Shown: positions 29,663-37,730 of the stretch, piece after piece
Numbering within the stretch: the stretch's first letter is position 1
How the letters are laid out: the number at the start of each line of letters is the position of its first letter
Program-made: the position numbers and the translations under genes
Assembly: GCA_964036045.1 (NCBI GenBank)
Contig: OZ038395.1
Location: 6,401,753 to 6,465,752, forward strand
Reading direction: 5' to 3'
Length of the DNA stretch: 64,000 bases
DNA from: Eutreptiella sp. 'Long Island Sound 2002'
Lineage: Eukaryota; Euglenozoa; Euglenophyceae; Eutreptiales; Eutreptiaceae
Notes under the pieces: model-generated
The model's database searches: none
What the model saw: only the letters and a program-made list of their open reading frames with translations
Told to the model about the DNA's origin: nothing

Positions 29663-32600
29663 TCAAAGAGATGACACGTTGGACGAGTGTGAGGACGATT
29701 GTGAGTTTGTGCTCGCGGGGGAGGGGGGGGCTGGTGCGAAGTACTTTGTTATGCGAGGAGAAGGGGCGGAAATGGGGGCGGAGGCGGCGAGGGGGGGTGC
29801 TGGTCTAGGGGGGGGGGGGAGGTTGAACATGTCCCTGATTGTGAGCGGCCGTTTGGGGGGCGGAGGCTCTGGCTGGGGTTGACTTGCGGTACCGCGTTTC
29901 AGTGATAGAGGCCGGACGGGCCTTGGGGGCTGGCGGCCGTGTTTTCGAGTTTTGGTGTGTGCCGCAGGAGATGGGGGGCGGGGGCGCTTTGGGGGCTTGT
30001 GTGCGACTTTGTCCGGGAGGGGGGGGGGAGGGTGGTAGGCGGGGGAGGGGCGTTGTTGGGCGGTGTGCGACGTGCTGTAGGGCGACCAGGGGCGTCCCCA
30101 TGAGTTGGGGCCCGTAGGGGGGGTGAGCGGGGCTGGAGGGGGGTGGTCTTTTAGCCATTCCAGCGTGCGGTATAGGGCGCTGAGGAGCAGGGGAACACGA
30201 TCCTTCAGGGCGAGTTTTAAGTCGTGACAGTGTGCTGGTTTTCTTCGGCCGGAGGGGGGGGTTGTGAGTTTGGTGTACAGCGTCATGGGAACAAGCCCCC
30301 GGACGAAATTGCGTCTCTCCCCCACGTGTGTGGTCGCGGACCACCATTGGGACACCACCGTGGTGAAGGGGGGGCGCCAGCATTGAATGTAGGTTTGGAC
30401 CAGGTGTTCGCACGTTGGGCAGTGTGAGACGAAAGAGATAACATCCATCGGGTGCGGGTCGGGGCAAGCGTGGCAATGGCGAGGGCGCAAGTCGTCGTGG
30501 AAAGCAAATGGCGCCATGTTGAAATTTCCGGAGGACCATTTGAAAGGGAGGCCTTTGAACCACGAAGTGTGATTGTAAAAATGGAAGCTGGACGGTGCGT
30601 GGATGTTTTCGTGTTTGTGGCGAGGGAGGAGATGCTTGATTGAGGTTGTAGTCAATTTGTGTATGACTGGGAGGGGGCCCCTGGATATGCACCCTATCGG
30701 GGGGGGGGGAAGGAGGGAGGGGTCCCAGACCATCACGTGGGCGGCCCACTTTGAGTAAGCATCTGAGATTTCATTCCCCACGAACCCGGCGTGCCCCTTG
30801 ATCCACCCCCAACCCTGGATCATCCCTGGGCGTAGGGAGGCCTGGATGGACTGGAGAGAGGATTCCCACGTGCCGGCTGGCGAGCGTGATGGGAGGCCTG
30901 GGGGGGTGTTCGGAGAGAGAACAGTGATAACGTGGAGGTTGTCCCCTAGCACGGCGAAGGTGAGGTGCGGGTGAGATGCAAGGGTCCACCGTAGGAACAT
31001 AATAGCGGCCCAGAACTCCGATCCCTCTGATGACTGGTACGGGGACGTTTGGCACAGTACCCATCTGGAGCCATTTGGAAAAAACAGGGTGGCCGCCGAT
31101 CCGTAGCCCAAGGCGCCCGCTGAGCCATCCAAGTACACCCATGTCGTGCCGGGGGACGATGCGAGGAGGAGGGCAAGGGCTGCTTCACAACCCCATTCTT
31201 CGAGGTCGTCGGGGTCAAGGGAGTGAGGTTCATCTGGGAGCCGGTACAGCTCGCCATGCAGTGACGAGTCGAGTAGGACCCCGCCGTATGGCCCGGGGGG
31301 GGGGTTGAGGATGTATTCTTGAGGGTGAAGAAGGGGGGGGGTGAGCAGTTCGTGGCGCCCCGCCAGTTGAGGGAGGACAGAAATGGCTGGGTTTTGAAAG
31401 GTGTATTCTTTCTCGTTGCGGCGGAGACCGGGGTTTTTGATGGTGTGGGTGGTGCCGTCCGAAAACTGGAGTGTGGCCGATTCTGAGTGCACTTCCGTGA
31501 CTGTACCTAGGTGGAACCCCAGGTCCTGGGGCGTCCGTTTTAATCTGTTGCCGAACTTGCTGTATTGTGGTGCCGGCTTGGTGGCTAGGAACCGGACCTG
31601 GACTTTTTCTTTTGGGAGGAAAAGGGAGGGGGGGCAGGAGGCCCAGAGGCCGGTGCTGTGGTATCGGAAGCCTATGGTGTGGCATGCGTCCATGATGGTG
31701 TCTTGGATTGGGTTGCGTGTGGTGGAGAGCATTGCTTCGGAAAAAGATTCGTTTGTCGAGGCCGGGCCGTCTCCGTTGAGGTACCTTATTGCGGTGTTTA
31801 CCAGGGCCATGCAAATTGAAAAAGTGAAGTGGCGGAGTCCTAAGCCTCCCTGGTGGCGAGGGGTGTAGCGGGCCTTAGGGGAGACGAGGCGGGAGATCCT
31901 GTTGGCTCTGTCCGGGGAGGGGTCATGCGCAACATTTTGCCAGATCATGGCCTGAAGGGCCCCCAACTCGTTCAGGGCCAGGGGGTGTGCCATGAGGCGG
32001 TAGGAAAGAATAGGGATGAGTTGGACGTTCACCAAGAGAATGTATTCCGAAAGGGTGAGCTGGAGGGGTTGGAGGGTTGTGAAAAATGAGCGTATTTCCG
32101 ACTTGGCCAATGCCAGTGTTTGTGCCTCATGGTTGGCGGTGAAGATGTATACCCCTAGGTACTTGTAGCAATTGTGTGGTTGCCCCGTCTTTTGGTTTGT
32201 TGTCGACAGGGGGGTGCCCGAGGGGGAGGTGAAGGTTCTGGGGGGAGCTGTTCCCATAGCGTGGATCTCGGTTTTGCTGAGGTTAAGGTCTAGACCCCAC
32301 TCCCTGGCGACCGTGTCGAAGAAGTTTAAAACTTGCTGTATGCGGTCCCCATTCTCTGATCGATAGAGGAGGTCGTCAACAAAGGCGTGGCCCGATTCGT
32401 GTGAGGAGGGGGGTGCAGTGACGTGGGACGGCAAGGCGAAGAGGAGCACATTCAGGTAGAGGCAGAAAAGGATTGGTGACATGGGGCATCCTTGCCGAAC
32501 GCCTCTGGTTTGCAGGTGTGAGGAGTGGGTTTGACCTGACACCACTGGGAAGTCGCGAGGGGCACGGTACAAGGATTGAATGAGGTTTACAAGGGGCGTA

Positions 32601-34576
32601 GGAAAGTTCAGGCGGGATAGAACTGTGAAGAGGGTGGTGTGGGGGACGGAGTTAAAAGCCTTATTGAAATCAATGTAGAGGCTGTAGCTACCGACCGATT
32701 CCCGAAACGTGGATAAGAGGTTGAAAATGTGGTCCTGGCATCTGCGGTTCGGAAGCCCGCCGAACTGGGTGGGGTGTATGATGGAATGTTCAATGGCCGC
32801 TGCCAGTAGTTCTCGGTTGGCGTGTGTTGCAATTATTTTGTAAACGCTGTTCAGCAAGGCTATAGGCCTGTAATTTACCGGGTTCATCACGTCCCCTTTC
32901 TTAAAAAGCAAGATAATGTTGGCTTCGAGCCATTTCTCGGGCAACGGCCGGTGGAGGTAGTAGTTGCATACCTTCCAAATGAATTGTTGGATAGGGGGGG
33001 GAGAGACGTGCAAAGTGTAGTTGTTTGTGAAGTCCCGCCCTCCCGCCTTGTTGGGCTTGGACCTCTTAAGCGTGTTGCGTAACGATTCCCAGGTAATGTC
33101 AGGGAGGAGGCCGTGTTTTGTGGGTTCGGGGCAGGCGGGGGAGTGTGCGAGTAGGCGATCCACTAGAGTGTTCGGCGGTGCATATTCGAGGCTGCCCCCC
33201 AGGGTGAGGAGTGTAGAAGAGAAAATAGAGCCCACTTCTTTGGGGGTGGAGACGAGCTGTGTGGTGCCCGGGCGCTTCAGCGTTATTTCACCTCGTTCCA
33301 CGGGGTTGAGCGCCTCGTTGATGGTGCGTTTGATCCTAGTTTTCCTCACTAGGCACCGATGGATTTTGGTGGTTGCGGCCTTGTTCACTTTGGTTTCCCA
33401 CTCCTTGACGAGTTTGTTGAGCGTGTCCATGGAAGCGGGGTAGTTGGGATGGTTGGGGGGGGGCAGGGTTTGCAGGGACTCTTTGATTTTCTTTACCAGA
33501 GCCGAGGAGGTAGGGCGTGACGGCGTGGTGATACTGTGGTAACTGGTCGCCACTTCCTCCAGCACCACGTCTGTGAAAAGCTCGATGTCCGCCGAGGACA
33601 AGGACTCAAAGCGGGGGAGGGTAGACTCGCACCACCGCGCCAGGGGGGCAAGGGAGTCGTGGTGCTTGGAGCGTTCCCGCTCCGTCAGTTTTCGGAAAAC
33701 TTTCCTCTTAGTGGTGGGAGCTTCGGTGAAAGGGTGAGGGGGGACCTGAGAGGTGTACGTGACTGGGTGGTGGTCTGACGTTTTGTCGTCGGTTTGGATG
33801 GTTGCAGAGGTGGGGGCAAAAAATTCCGAGGCCGCCGGGGAGAGCAAAATATGGTCAAGGCGGCTACTGCTTGCCCTGTACGGGGTGGGGTATCGGGAGA
33901 AGGACCGCTCGGTCGGGTGAAAGTGCCGAAAGGTATCGATGAGACGCGGCGGGTCGCTCGTGATCTGTCTGCGAAGCCACGGCCATTCGTTGTCCGTTTG
34001 GAGGTTCGATCCGTCTAGTTCAGGGCACATTATGCAATTGGTGTCCCCACCGAGGACGTGGTTAGGATACTGATGCATGAGTGGCCGTAGGATGTTTTCA
34101 ATTTTTGAGCGGTGGACGTCCGTGCTTGGGGCGTATACCGAGACCAGCAAGGTGGGCGGGGCCCCCGGGAGAGTGAGAACGGCTGCCGCCAGCATCCCTT
34201 CTGTATCTAGTCGGGGAAGGGGGGTAACGAAGCGGGAGAGCCGGGGGGAACAGACCAAGACGGAACCATGCTCGCCTCTGGAGTGTTTGTCTTGGCTGAT
34301 ATTCGAAACGATGGTGGCTTTAGTGCCCGAACCGTAGGCGTATACGTGGGGGAGGATGGGGGCGTGATTGATTTCTTGGAGGAAGAGGATGTCGAAGTCG
34401 TTCTTGAGGTGTCGGAGAATTTGGCTGCTCACTATGGGTTTCTTCTGCAAGTTGTGGGATAGAAAACGCAGTTCTGAAGGGAGGGGTATGGGGGGGCGGT
34501 GAGGCCGTTGGTAACCCTTCCGTAGGCGCGTTTTGGATCTCGGGGGGGGCGGGATAGGGGGGGGCTGGGGGGGCAC
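29663..34576 (-). CDS. LINE ORF2: APE endonuclease, reverse transcriptase, RNase H
   Basis: A 1,637-residue frame. Residues about 35-275 are an AP-type endonuclease (FLSHNLQK, DILFLQE, VSVYAPS, LGGDTN, SRLDHIL, SDHHPV). It nicks target DNA. The RT spans about 485-790: KPNKAGGRD, PVNYRPIALL, YIDFNKAFNSV, GVRQGCPMSP and the catalytic FVDD near 733-736. RNase H lies near 1147-1275 (YLDGSAGA, SEGSEFWA, LGDNLH, GHAGFVGNEISD). A C-x2-C ... H-x-C-x2-C motif (CHACPDP to SHCPTC) follows. The last 200 residues are Pro-rich and hold two PIP-box-like motifs (LTIRDMF, RITKYF). The frame is intact. RNase H places it near plant-type L1 elements; the clade is inferred. Confidence 0.95.
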   Translation of the reverse strand: MPPQPPPIPPPPRSKTRLRKGYQRPHRPPIPLPSELRFLSHNLQKKPIVSSQILRHLKNDFDILFLQEINHAPILPHVYAYGSGTKATIVSNISQDKHSRGEHGSVLVCSPRLSRFVTPLPRLDTEGMLAAAVLTLPGAPPTLLVSVYAPSTDVHRSKIENILRPLMHQYPNHVLGGDTNCIMCPELDGSNLQTDNEWPWLRRQITSDPPRLIDTFRHFHPTERSFSRYPTPYRASSSRLDHILLSPAASEFFAPTSATIQTDDKTSDHHPVTYTSQVPPHPFTEAPTTKRKVFRKLTERERSKHHDSLAPLARWCESTLPRFESLSSADIELFTDVVLEEVATSYHSITTPSRPTSSALVKKIKESLQTLPPPNHPNYPASMDTLNKLVKEWETKVNKAATTKIHRCLVRKTRIKRTINEALNPVERGEITLKRPGTTQLVSTPKEVGSIFSSTLLTLGGSLEYAPPNTLVDRLLAHSPACPEPTKHGLLPDITWESLRNTLKRSKPNKAGGRDFTNNYTLHVSPPPIQQFIWKVCNYYLHRPLPEKWLEANIILLFKKGDVMNPVNYRPIALLNSVYKIIATHANRELLAAAIEHSIIHPTQFGGLPNRRCQDHIFNLLSTFRESVGSYSLYIDFNKAFNSVPHTTLFTVLSRLNFPTPLVNLIQSLYRAPRDFPVVSGQTHSSHLQTRGVRQGCPMSPILFCLYLNVLLFALPSHVTAPPSSHESGHAFVDDLLYRSENGDRIQQVLNFFDTVAREWGLDLNLSKTEIHAMGTAPPRTFTSPSGTPLSTTNQKTGQPHNCYKYLGVYIFTANHEAQTLALAKSEIRSFFTTLQPLQLTLSEYILLVNVQLIPILSYRLMAHPLALNELGALQAMIWQNVAHDPSPDRANRISRLVSPKARYTPRHQGGLGLRHFTFSICMALVNTAIRYLNGDGPASTNESFSEAMLSTTRNPIQDTIMDACHTIGFRYHSTGLWASCPPSLFLPKEKVQVRFLATKPAPQYSKFGNRLKRTPQDLGFHLGTVTEVHSESATLQFSDGTTHTIKNPGLRRNEKEYTFQNPAISVLPQLAGRHELLTPPLLHPQEYILNPPPGPYGGVLLDSSLHGELYRLPDEPHSLDPDDLEEWGCEAALALLLASSPGTTWVYLDGSAGALGYGSAATLFFPNGSRWVLCQTSPYQSSEGSEFWAAIMFLRWTLASHPHLTFAVLGDNLHVITVLSPNTPPGLPSRSPAGTWESSLQSIQASLRPGMIQGWGWIKGHAGFVGNEISDAYSKWAAHVMVWDPSLLPPPPIGCISRGPLPVIHKLTTTSIKHLLPRHKHENIHAPSSFHFYNHTSWFKGLPFKWSSGNFNMAPFAFHDDLRPRHCHACPDPHPMDVISFVSHCPTCEHLVQTYIQCWRPPFTTVVSQWWSATTHVGERRNFVRGLVPMTLYTKLTTPPSGRRKPAHCHDLKLALKDRVPLLLSALYRTLEWLKDHPPPAPLTPPTGPNSWGRPWSPYSTSHTAQQRPSPAYHPPPPLPDKVAHKPPKRPRPPSPAAHTKTRKHGRQPPRPVRPLSLKRGTASQPQPEPPPPKRPLTIRDMFNLPPPPRPAPPLAASAPISAPSPRITKYFAPAPPSPASTNSQSSSHSSNVSSL

Positions 34577-34793
34577 TGGGGAGCCGGGCTGGCTGGGCTG
34601 GCTAAGGCAAAGAAAGTGCTGAATTTGGTCGGCCGGTATCCCGGCCGAGGTGAGCTCGTTGTCTAGCCCCTTGCCTGTGATGGTGGAAGCCGTGACTGGG
34701 CCAGTGGTTCACTGAATCTTGGCCCTTTTGTGTTCAGGTAGAGGGGGCTGGACAGTGCAGGAGGCGGGTACCCGGCCCTCTGGCTTTCGTGGG

Positions 34794-37505
34794 TTAGCTT
34801 GCCTGTGGTATGTGTCGGAGGATTAGAGCGAGGCGAGGGACGGTACGAGGGACGGTTAGCCCAAACACTTCGTCTTCTCTCCGTCGAGGTATACCGTGGT
34901 GCCACTCATGGCGTGCGGCCCCCGTGAGGACCAGGAGAGAGCGGGCAAACAGGCGGATGCGAAAGGAGTCCCCGTTGGAGGGGTTCTTAAAGAACATTGT
35001 GGTGTCCGATTGGGAACCAAAAATGGACACTGGGTCGCCTAGCAAGGGGTCGTCCCCGTGGTAGCCGATGCCCTCTCCCGGGAGATACATTGTGCCCGTG
35101 ATTTGGTTGGGAGGAGGGTGTGAGAGGCCTAGCCGCTCCAGCGCGGCATTGTAGGTTTGGAGGATGGAGGAAAACTCTTCCGGGATGGGGGACGTGGCGG
35201 CGACTTTGCTCGGGCCGAGGTATGCGTGGCCGAAGTGTTGGACTGAGCGCCCGTGGTACTTCTCCCACGTGTTGCCGTGGAGAATCTTTTTTACCGTTTC
35301 CTCTTGGCTTTCGGAGAATACGTCGCGGACGTAATAAAAACCAGCGGGGAGGCGGGGGTCGATTTGAATATCCGAGGCGGGGGTGGGGGCACCGTGGTCG
35401 GGGGGTAGGAGGGTGGTCGCCTCGCCTCCTAGTGGAGCAAGCAGCGGGACGCTGGTCTCGGACATCTCTTCGATGCGGCTTGGTCCCGGCGTTGGCGTAG
35501 CGGCGCCGGCGTCCTCCGGTGCCGCGTTCCACTCGCTGATGCGCTCAGTCAGCCCCGTAGCGGGCCTTTCACGAAGGGCGGTGACAAGTTGGGACACGAA
35601 GGCCGTGGACCCCAAGGCGGCTCCCGCTTGGAGGCGCTGCACTATGGGTCGCTCGTGCTCGGCCACATCCGGGTCTTGAGCGGGGAGGATCTTCTCGAGG
35701 GCGATGAGGTTGCGGTGTAGTGGGGCAAAGGCAGCGTCTCCATATTTGAAATCATGCGCTAGCAGCGCGGACTCCCCCTTTTCGTAGACCACGAGGTAGG
35801 CTTGTTGGTGTTCGTAGGGAGGCCTCGTGGGCTCGAACGACACGTACGGGCCAAGGAACCCCGCTTGGACGCGCAAGTCGAGAGCGTGCGCCGATCTTGG
35901 GGCCACTAGGAGCACGGCGGTCTTCGGGGCCTTAGATGAGTCGTATGAGGGCGGGGCCGGCGTCGCGTGGGCTCGCTCGGGGGCGCCCGAAGGCGCGGAC
36001 CTCGCGTTGCCGTCGGATCGTGACGAGAACCGCACTAATTGCCCATCTATGCCATGAAAGAGAACAATGCCGCATGAGTGGAAGAAGCGGATAGCTAACG
36101 TTTGGACACCGGTCTTCATGACGTCGCACGGTGCGTGAGTGGTGTCAATCGCCACGACCAAGGAATCTTTAGACCGGAACATCGCTCCTAGGGGCGGTGA
36201 GGCGCCCCGTCCACCGGGCAGGTTGGCGATCATCATGGTGAGCATTTCCGGAGCTTGTAGGTCTTTGTTTCTTTCCTTTCGGTCCCTAGCGATCACGGCT
36301 CGATACACTTCGGTAGTCGGCAAAGCGTGCATGTCCATTGCAAGGAGTTCTCCGGTGAGGAATTGGGCGCACTCTCGGACCTTAAACATGAGCTCGTCGG
36401 CAAAGCGAGATGGGAGTTCCCAATCAAACCGGTAGTAGGCCCAATGCGGGCTCTCGGAAGGGACTATGTGGCCAAACGGGTAGTAGGCATTTTTGGTGTT
36501 CACCGATACGTTCGCTAGCGCGGGGACAAACATTTCGTTCATTAACTTCATGAAAGCACGGGCGTCTCCAATTTTGCGTTGCCTTGGTTTAGTTTTATCT
36601 CTCTCTTCCGGCGGCGAAGGCTCAATGTGATCAAGGAATTCTATGCTCACCTCAAAACGTAGTGTTTTGTGCAACCGGAGGTCTCGCACCGTTGGATGGG
36701 CGTGCTTGGCGGCGAAGCGGAAAGGTTCAAACTTAAAATTGATGTCTTCATATCGGCACCCGTCAAAGGAAGAGGTGTTTAGGAGCAAGGCAACATACGG
36801 CATCGTTTGATGGCCGCTCGTGCGGAACTCGTAGGAGTCTTTGCCGTCCCTTTTGACCTTGTAGGCGTCCCGGAGCTGCGCCCCGTGCATACATATCACG
36901 CTAGAAATGTACGGAAGAAGAGGAAAAAGGGCGGAAGTTGAGCCTAGCATGCGAAAGGTGGCGGCAACCACTTGAGCGTCCCACGCCGGAATAACGAACC
37001 ATCCTTTGAGGTCTTTGTTCTCTTCTTTGGCTTTATCTAGCACGGTTCTTAATTGTTTAGCCCACGGGGTGGCGGTGGGTGGAGACTCCTTGGCTTCGGC
37101 TTGGGAATAGTCCAACTCATACGGCTTTAGGTAGAAACGCTTGTGCTTGAACAAAAGCTTTTCGAGCTCGTTGTAGTTATTGTGCGCAACGGAAGAGACC
37201 CTACCTCGATCTAGAATTTCCGTGGAGTTGCTCCCAACGAAGGCGGATTGAATATCGGTGCCTTCCACATCCAGGTAAAACTCGGAGTAGTCTTGTAGTC
37301 GGCGGTAGACTTCGGGAACGAAAATGCGCTGGCGTGTGTCAAATATTTTGCCTTCAATGGCTTCAAGTTGGCGTGACGGAAAGCGTGTTTGCAACGGCGA
37401 ATTTGAGGCTTGGTGTTTTTGAAAGAGGTGTGACGGAGAATAGTTGAATAGCGTTGAAAGGCCATCATCGGCGGCTTTGGAGCTTCCAAATAGGGTGAAA
37501 TTCAT
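34794..37505 (-). CDS. LINE ORF1 with C-terminal AlkB-like 2OG-Fe(II) dioxygenase
   Basis: The frame is open from 37739, but I prefer the ATG at 37505 (MNFTLFGSSKAADDG); the 78 codons before it look like 5' UTR. The last 200 residues are AlkB-like: an RSVQHFGHAYLG substrate-loop region, MYLPGEGIGYHGDD with the iron ligands His-x-Asp (about 35054-35060), an SLLVLTGAARHEWHHGI block with the distal His, and RTVPRLALILRHI with the Arg pair that binds 2-oxoglutarate. Such enzymes oxidatively demethylate nucleic acids. The first 600-plus residues match nothing I recognise and lack an RRM or zinc knuckle. A Pro/Ala-rich linker separates the parts. ORF2 follows after 217 bp in another frame. A role in repairing or demethylating element RNA or DNA is inferred. 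Confidence 0.88.
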   Translation of the reverse strand: MNFTLFGSSKAADDGLSTLFNYSPSHLFQKHQASNSPLQTRFPSRQLEAIEGKIFDTRQRIFVPEVYRRLQDYSEFYLDVEGTDIQSAFVGSNSTEILDRGRVSSVAHNNYNELEKLLFKHKRFYLKPYELDYSQAEAKESPPTATPWAKQLRTVLDKAKEENKDLKGWFVIPAWDAQVVAATFRMLGSTSALFPLLPYISSVICMHGAQLRDAYKVKRDGKDSYEFRTSGHQTMPYVALLLNTSSFDGCRYEDINFKFEPFRFAAKHAHPTVRDLRLHKTLRFEVSIEFLDHIEPSPPEERDKTKPRQRKIGDARAFMKLMNEMFVPALANVSVNTKNAYYPFGHIVPSESPHWAYYRFDWELPSRFADELMFKVRECAQFLTGELLAMDMHALPTTEVYRAVIARDRKERNKDLQAPEMLTMMIANLPGGRGASPPLGAMFRSKDSLVVAIDTTHAPCDVMKTGVQTLAIRFFHSCGIVLFHGIDGQLVRFSSRSDGNARSAPSGAPERAHATPAPPSYDSSKAPKTAVLLVAPRSAHALDLRVQAGFLGPYVSFEPTRPPYEHQQAYLVVYEKGESALLAHDFKYGDAAFAPLHRNLIALEKILPAQDPDVAEHERPIVQRLQAGAALGSTAFVSQLVTALRERPATGLTERISEWNAAPEDAGAATPTPGPSRIEEMSETSVPLLAPLGGEATTLLPPDHGAPTPASDIQIDPRLPAGFYYVRDVFSESQEETVKKILHGNTWEKYHGRSVQHFGHAYLGPSKVAATSPIPEEFSSILQTYNAALERLGLSHPPPNQITGTMYLPGEGIGYHGDDPLLGDPVSIFGSQSDTTMFFKNPSNGDSFRIRLFARSLLVLTGAARHEWHHGIPRRREDEVFGLTVPRTVPRLALILRHIPQAS

Positions 37506-37730
37506 GGTGTTTTCGGGATGAACGAAAAGGTGGCTTGGCGTCAATTGAAAGATTGCGAGCGTGGATTTGAACTCGGGAATTGAGATGATGATTTGAAAAC
37601 TGCGGGAAGTACTCCAGAACTTGAACAGCCCAGGATTTTCTCCAATCACCGAATAGCCTGGACTACTGGTGGATCCATCAACAAAATGCTGAGGGTCAAT
37701 CGAAAAAAAATAGACACTCAGAAAGTGTAA

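Larger units (their letters stand above)
29274..37730 (-). mobile_element. full-length LINE (non-LTR retrotransposon) with AlkB domain
   Basis: An 8.46-kb element inserted in the satellite. It is flanked by a 17-bp TSD AAAAATCACTTATGCTT (29257-29273 and 37731-37747) and ends on its own strand in a short A tract. It has two ORFs: ORF1, with a C-terminal AlkB-type dioxygenase, and ORF2, with APE endonuclease, RT, RNase H and a Cys/His motif. A long variable-length TSD with an A tail is the signature of target-primed reverse transcription. Both ORFs are open, so this copy may be recent and possibly competent. The satellite copy at 39281-39297 preserves the uninterrupted target site. Confidence 0.95.

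Noticed and set aside
29805-30749. Pro/His-rich frames overlapping LINE ORF2 in other frames
   Set aside because: Shadows of the Pro-rich, G/C-run coding sequence of ORF2; no independent motifs.
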